From NCBI GenBank assembly GCA_964494985.1, contig CAZBUB010000027.1:1-37219 (forward strand): a stretch of DNA of 37,219 bases. Reading direction: 5' to 3'. This DNA comes from CAZBUB01 sp964494985. Lineage in GTDB: Bacteria > Desulfobacterota > Desulfovibrionia > Desulfovibrionales > Desulfothermaceae. Numbering within the stretch: the stretch's first letter is position 1; every line of letters starts with the position of its first letter. Both the position numbers and the translations under genes were made by a program. Below, piece after piece: positions 33,563-37,219 of this stretch. The notes under the pieces were generated by a model. It saw nothing but the letters and a program-made list of their open reading frames with translations, ran no database searches and was not told the origin of the DNA.

Positions 33563-35509
33563 TCACTCTTGTAAAGCCTGGCGCACTTTCAGGGCCAGAC
33601 TGCCGGCGGAAAAAGGCTTTTGGAGAAACTTGACGCCCTGTTGCAGTACTCCCTGCCTGGATATGAATTCTGCTGGATATCCGGAAATATACAAGGCCTT
33701 AATTTGTGGGATGAACTCTTTGATGTTTTGCAAGAGCTTGCCCCCGTCCATTTGGGGCAGCATAACATCTGTAACAATGAGGTGGATATCAGCCTGGTGG
33801 CTTGCAGCGATGTATAGGGCCTGTTGTGGGCTGGAGGCCTGCAAGACGGTATATCCGTATCCTTGCAGAACATCCGTAATTAATTCTAATATGCTTTGTT
33901 CATCCTCCACCAAAAGCACTGTCTCCTGACCTTTGAGCTCGGTGTCATGCAGAGTTGTATGTTTATTGATGCTGTCTTTCCCTGTGCTGCAGGGAAGATA
34001 GATATCGAACTTGGTGCCTTGGCCAACTTGACTAAAGGTCAGGATTGTTCCCTGGTTTTGTTTGATTATGCCGTAGACCACAGCCAGTCCAAGTCCGGTG
34101 CCCTTGTCTTGTGACTTGGTGGTAAAGAAAGGTACAAATATTTGTTCCAAGGTGGTTTGATCCATGCCTGAACCATTATCCTCAATTTGCAAAAGCACAT
34201 ATTGTCCTGGTTCAAGCTCAGAACCTGGTTGGGGCTGGGGTGGAGCCAATTCTCTTATCTCGGTTTTGATAGTGATTTTGCCTGAGCTGGACATAGCATC
34301 CCTGGCATTAAGGGTTAGGTTGATTAAAATTTGGTCCAGCTGGGCAGGGTCCATATATACCAGGGCCTGATCAGATCCGGCTTCCCAATGCAGGGTAATA
34401 TCCTGATCCACTAGACGTTGCAGCATCTTGAGGAAATCAGGAATCAAGGTGTTCAGGTCTACTGTTTGAGGGCTTATTGTTTGTTTGCGGGCAAAGGCTA
34501 GAAGCTGTCTGGTCAATTCTGAGGAGCGCAAAGCGGATTTGCGGATGTCCAAGAGATGGTCTTGCAATTGACTGTGACTCTTGGTTTGCTGCAGGGCCAT
34601 TTCAATCTGGCTCAAGATGGCCTGCAACATGTTATTAAAATCGTGGGCCACCCCTCCTGCTAATTGGCCAATGGCCTCCATCTTTTGGGACTGCAGGAGC
34701 TGGGCGTGCAGGCTGGCTTTTTCCTGTTCAGTTTTTTTTTGCTCAGTAATGTCCCGGGCAATACCTTCCAGGGCCAAACAATTGCCCTGAGAATCTGTAA
34801 GTGAAGTATCCCGCAAATCCAACCATACAGTATGCCCTTGTTTGTGCATCCAACGCAGTAGTACTGATTTATGCTCCATGGAACTGTCTGAGAATTTCGT
34901 TTCCAGCAGATCAAGGTCTTCTGGGTGGGCTCTTTGGAAAAAGAGATCAGGGTTTTGGTACAGCTCTTCCGGAGTATAGCCAAGAATTCTGGTACAAGCT
35001 GGGCTTAAGTACTCAAAATGGCGCAGAGGTCGCAAATTGATGCGGTATATAAGGTCAGGGACATTTGCAGCCAAGCGGCGAAACCGGCTCTCACTTTCCT
35101 GCAAGGCCTTTTGTTCCTGGAGACGTTCCCTACGGTTTGCAGCCTCCTGCAGCTCCCTGCGTACAGCTGGTATGAGCCGGGCAGGGTTATCCTTCATGAT
35201 GTAGTCGTGGGCCCCGGCCTTCATAGTCTCCACTGCCACATCTTCGCCAATGGTGCCTGAGAAGACGATAAAGGGCAGATCCAGTCCACTGTGCTGCAGG
35301 ATTTGCAATGCCTCCAGACCACTGAAGCCAGGCAGGGCGTAGTCGGAAATAATCAGATCCCATTCATGTCCCTGCAGGGCCTGGCGCAGCAAAGGGGCGG
35401 ATTCCACGCGTCTGGCTTCAAGCTGAAACCCTCCTTTTTGTAAGGCACGCTGCAGCAAAAGGGCATCATCTTCATTGTCTTCCACTATCAAAACTCGCAG
35501 CAAACTCAT
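33563..35509 (-). CDS. Hybrid histidine kinase: receiver-PAS-HisKA-ATPase-receiver
   Basis: 648 soluble residues. The order is a receiver (D56 in ISDYALPGFSG), a coiled linker, a PAS/PAC domain (about 139-258, ending GIARDITEQKK), HisKA with H289 in GGVAHDFNNML, an ATPase domain (NLTLNARDAM, DNGSGMD, GTGLGLAVVYG) and a C-terminal receiver (VTDVMLPQMDGG, then ISGYPAEF and KPF). The GGVAHDFNN class often works in phosphorelays. It overlaps the frameshifted response regulator by 4 nt (ATGA), and the membrane kinase follows 33 bp later, so the three form one operon. No output regulator with a DNA-binding domain is nearby. Confidence 0.93.
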   Translation of the reverse strand: MSLLRVLIVEDNEDDALLLQRALQKGGFQLEARRVESAPLLRQALQGHEWDLIISDYALPGFSGLEALQILQHSGLDLPFIVFSGTIGEDVAVETMKAGAHDYIMKDNPARLIPAVRRELQEAANRRERLQEQKALQESESRFRRLAANVPDLIYRINLRPLRHFEYLSPACTRILGYTPEELYQNPDLFFQRAHPEDLDLLETKFSDSSMEHKSVLLRWMHKQGHTVWLDLRDTSLTDSQGNCLALEGIARDITEQKKTEQEKASLHAQLLQSQKMEAIGQLAGGVAHDFNNMLQAILSQIEMALQQTKSHSQLQDHLLDIRKSALRSSELTRQLLAFARKQTISPQTVDLNTLIPDFLKMLQRLVDQDITLHWEAGSDQALVYMDPAQLDQILINLTLNARDAMSSSGKITIKTEIRELAPPQPQPGSELEPGQYVLLQIEDNGSGMDQTTLEQIFVPFFTTKSQDKGTGLGLAVVYGIIKQNQGTILTFSQVGQGTKFDIYLPCSTGKDSINKHTTLHDTELKGQETVLLVEDEQSILELITDVLQGYGYTVLQASSPQQALYIAASHQADIHLIVTDVMLPQMDGGKLLQNIKEFIPQIKALYISGYPAEFISRQGVLQQGVKFLQKPFSAGSLALKVRQALQE

Positions 35510-35956
35510 GAGGCTTTCCCTATTGGCTGGGGCATATTGAGAGTCAGCCAGTATAGAACCAGCTGATGCGCCACATTTGTCAACTCTTCAAAGTCCACTG
35601 GTTTGCGGATGTAGCTGTTGGCACCATTGTTATAAGTCTGCAAGAGATCTTCTTCTTCCTGGGAGGAAGTCAGGATAATGACCGGGAGTAATCTGGTGTG
35701 TTCTTGGGAACGGTTGCATCGCAGGACCTCCAGGCCATTTCTCCAAGGCAACTTTAAGTACTGCAGAACGATACTGGGCAGATCCTGGAAAGCAAAATCA
35801 GTTTGGATTCCTGCAGGGGAAAGGTATTCCAGGGCCTCCACTCTGTCTTGGGCAACACTCAATTTGTTGAAGGTATTGTTCTTTTTGTAAGGCCCTCCGG
35901 GTGAGGAGTACATCATCAGGGTTGTCTTCTACCAAAAGAATGCCTTGAGTATACAT
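35506..35956 (-). pseudogene. Frameshifted Rcp1-like response regulator
   Basis: From ATG 35956 one frame reads GILLVEDNPDDVLLTRRALQK, the normal start of an Rcp1-type single-domain receiver. Near 35885-35895 the family match moves to another frame (KKNNTFNKLSVAQD onwards) and continues to the ATGA overlap with the hybrid kinase. The usual LLDLKLP segment, which holds the phosphorylated aspartate, reads LQYLKLP, so the phospho-acceptor is lost as well. RKPVDFEELT and the C-terminal LYWLTLN are preserved. One shift could be a sequencing error, but shift plus missing aspartate argues for decay. Confidence 0.78.
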
Positions 35957-36216
35957 GATAGCTGATTCTTTCTCCGGTGCTGCAAGGTATAGTCCAGCAA
36001 GGACTTGGATAAAATGAGAATGTGGCTTATCTGCTTTAGGACACTCTGTATCCTAATTACCTGCTGTTTTAGCCGAAATCAAGGTTTATTGTATGTTTGA
36101 TGAGTTTTTTGTTGAATCTTCCAGGGGCTAGAAACCTTTGTATTTTTGTATTAGAAAGAGTGTGCTGTCTGAGCGGGCTTGATAACTGCCTGGGGAAAAG
36201 ATAGAGTCGTTAGTAA

Positions 36217-36290
36217 CCGCCCTTAGCTCAGATGGATAGAGCGCCGGACTTCGGATCCGGAGGCCGTAGGTTCGAATCCTGCAGGGCGGG
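36217..36290 (+). tRNA. tRNA-Arg (anticodon UCG)
   Basis: The cloverleaf is complete: acceptor CCGCCCT/AGGGCGG with discriminator G, D-arm GCTC/GAGC, anticodon stem CCGGA/TCCGG with loop CTTCGGA (anticodon TCG), a 5-nt variable loop, and T-arm GTAGG-TTCGAAT-CCTGC. CCA is not encoded. It reads the CGA arginine codon. Confidence 0.95.
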
Positions 36291-36304
36291 CCTTATATTT
36301 CAGC

Positions 36305-36337
36305 GGGCTAGTCAATATGGCTTAGTCCCTTTTTTTT
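36305..36337 (+). terminator. Rho-independent terminator after tRNA-Arg
   Basis: GGGCTAG pairs with CTTAGTCCC (with small bulges) across a 9-nt loop and is followed by eight T residues. Confidence 0.7.
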
Positions 36338-36499
36338 GCTGGTAAGTAAATAGTATGTCCTGCCTGTTGTTGGTAAGCCTGGGAAGCTTCCCTTGATTGA
36401 TCAGATGGGCATTGACGATGATAGCTCTTTTCAGAGCCTATGATCAAAGATTTGAAGCCAGCCTATAGAAAATGAAAAGCTAACTCTTTCTTCAGCAGT

Positions 36500-36760
36500 C
36501 CAGGTTCTTTCTGCGTAAGGAACGCTGGAGGAGAGATCGAATCCATTGCAGGGGTGACTCACGACATCACCGAGCGCAAACAGCTGGAGCAAGAGAGGGC
36601 GACTGAGAAGCTGAGTCAGCTGGCTGCTGGAAATGAACACGAAGAAGCCCCCATAGAATCAGTGCAGAGCTCAGGCAATTCACCAGCGGTTAATTGTATA
36701 ATACCTCATTTGGACGGTATCCTTCCCGGGCTGATGACAGAAGAGAGAGCCTGGATTTGA
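36500..36760 (+). pseudogene. Remnant of a PAS-containing sensor gene
   Basis: The frame reads RNAGGEIESIAGVTHDITERKQLEQE, the characteristic end of a PAS/PAC domain, in phase from about 36500. It is followed by a short unrelated tail to a stop at 36758-36760. The start of the PAS domain and the kinase or cyclase output that should follow are missing, and no ribosome site or full-length start precedes it. It is best read as a fragment left by deletion. Confidence 0.55.
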
Positions 36761-36775
36761 CAGGAATGGTATGAA

Positions 36776-36804
36776 GTTATACTTTTTCTAAAATGAAGTA
36801 TAAC
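36776..36804. promoter_or_regulatory. Inverted repeat upstream of the AbrB-type antitoxin gene
   Basis: GTTATACTT (36776-36784) and AAGTATAAC (36796-36804) are perfect 9-bp inverted arms with centres 20 bp apart, two helical turns. They end just before the ribosome site AAGGAAGG. Antitoxins of this kind usually repress their own promoter at such a site. Confidence 0.65.
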
Positions 36805-36819
36805 AAGGAAGGATGTTCT

Positions 36820-37089
36820 ATGGGCACAGGCACTCCCAAAACAGTAACTGTCTCATCCAAGGGCTGGGTGGTTATTCCTGCGCCGCTGCGCAGAAAGATC
36901 AGGCTCAGGCCAGGCATGAAGATGACTATTCAAGAGATTGAGGGCAAGATCATTCTGGAGCCACAAACCGAGGATCCAGTGGATATCCTTTTCGGCAAGC
37001 TGGCAGGCCAAGCTTCCCTGACCCAGGCTTTGCTAGAGGACAGGGCCGAGGAAAGGAATCGTGAGCAAAAAAGTTTTCATTCTGGATAG
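36820..37089 (+). CDS. AbrB/SpoVT-type antitoxin (VapB-like)
   Basis: The ATG at 36820 with AAGGAAGG at 7-nt spacing gives 89 residues; an ATG at 36793 lies inside the operator. The N-terminal 45 residues are a swapped-hairpin AbrB DNA-binding domain (TVTVSSKGWVVIPAPLRRKIRLRPG). The acidic/polar C-terminus (DPVDILFGKLAGQ, then a charged helix) should wrap the toxin. It overlaps the PIN toxin start by 29 nt, the usual coupling in vapBC operons. Confidence 0.85.
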   Translation: MGTGTPKTVTVSSKGWVVIPAPLRRKIRLRPGMKMTIQEIEGKIILEPQTEDPVDILFGKLAGQASLTQALLEDRAEERNREQKSFHSG

Positions 37090-37219
37090 TTACGCCCTGC
37101 TAGCCTATTTTCAAGCCGAACAAGGCGGTGAGGCAGTTCGGGATATTCTCAAAATGGCCCAGGCTGGAGAGGTTACAGTCCTGCTTTCTGTGATCAATCT
37201 GGGCGAAATATATTATATT
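37061..37219 (+). CDS. PIN-domain toxin (VapC-like), cut by window end
   Basis: The GTG at 37061 is preceded by GAGGAAAGG. The visible 53 residues have the first PIN acidic residue in FILDSYALLAYFQ and the second in SVINLGEIYY. PIN toxins are Mg2+-dependent RNases, in many cases cutting tRNA or rRNA, and are held inactive by the antitoxin encoded just upstream. The remaining half of the gene lies outside the window. Confidence 0.85.
   Translation, partial: MSKKVFILDSYALLAYFQAEQGGEAVRDILKMAQAGEVTVLLSVINLGEIYYI

Overview
The window looks like the chromosome of an anaerobic Desulfobacterota bacterium, most likely a sulfate reducer of the Desulfovibrionales type. This is inferred from the gene families: a split ATP synthase operon with paired b/b' subunits and no a or c genes, an acetyl-CoA hydrolase-GNAT fusion, a RACo-type corrinoid activator, and abundant radical SAM, PAS and sigma-54 proteins. 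No species is claimed.

Region 1 (1-8.4 kb) appears to be an organic-acid (probably acetate) uptake and sensing block. It holds a small membrane protein and a sodium:solute symporter, a second small membrane protein, and a membrane-anchored PAS/kinase-like protein fused to a DnaQ-type exonuclease. Convergent to these lie a cNMP/CBS/DUF294 nucleotidyltransferase and an acetyl-CoA hydrolase-GNAT fusion. Region 2 (8.4-9.7 kb) is a radical SAM gene preceded by a miniature inverted-repeat element. Region 3 (9.8-22.1 kb) is housekeeping: atpF'-atpF-atpH-atpA-atpG-atpD-atpC, a strong terminator, then glmU, a zapB-like gene, zapA, 6S RNA, rny, tyrS and a ubiA-family gene.

Region 4 (22.1-27.7 kb) holds an HD-GYP protein, a QueG-like iron-sulfur protein whose C-terminus has been rewritten by a second copy of the miniature element, a FapA/DUF342 protein with a duplicated N-terminal module, and a small outer-membrane barrel. 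A third, internally deleted element copy follows. Two of the three copies have perfect 8-bp target duplications (gtcctagg and aattcttc), so this is a real transposable family of about 260 bp with no coding capacity. Its GTA(A) ends and 8-bp duplications suggest mobilisation by an IS66-like transposase.

Region 5 (27.7-31.9 kb) looks like a self-contained sigma-54 circuit. A PAS-AAA+-Fis activator is transcribed away from a small thioredoxin gene. Between them is a triple AACGTTA operator, and the thioredoxin gene has a GG-N10-GC promoter about 140 bp from that operator. A second GG-N10-GC promoter precedes a RACo-like iron-sulfur ASKHA ATPase just downstream of the activator gene.

Region 6 (31.9-37.2 kb) shows decay and accessory genes: a Ca2+/Na+ antiporter gene with its middle deleted, a sensor kinase, a hybrid kinase, a frameshifted response regulator that has also lost its phospho-acceptor, tRNA-Arg(UCG) with its terminator, a PAS remnant, and a VapBC-type toxin-antitoxin pair cut by the window edge.
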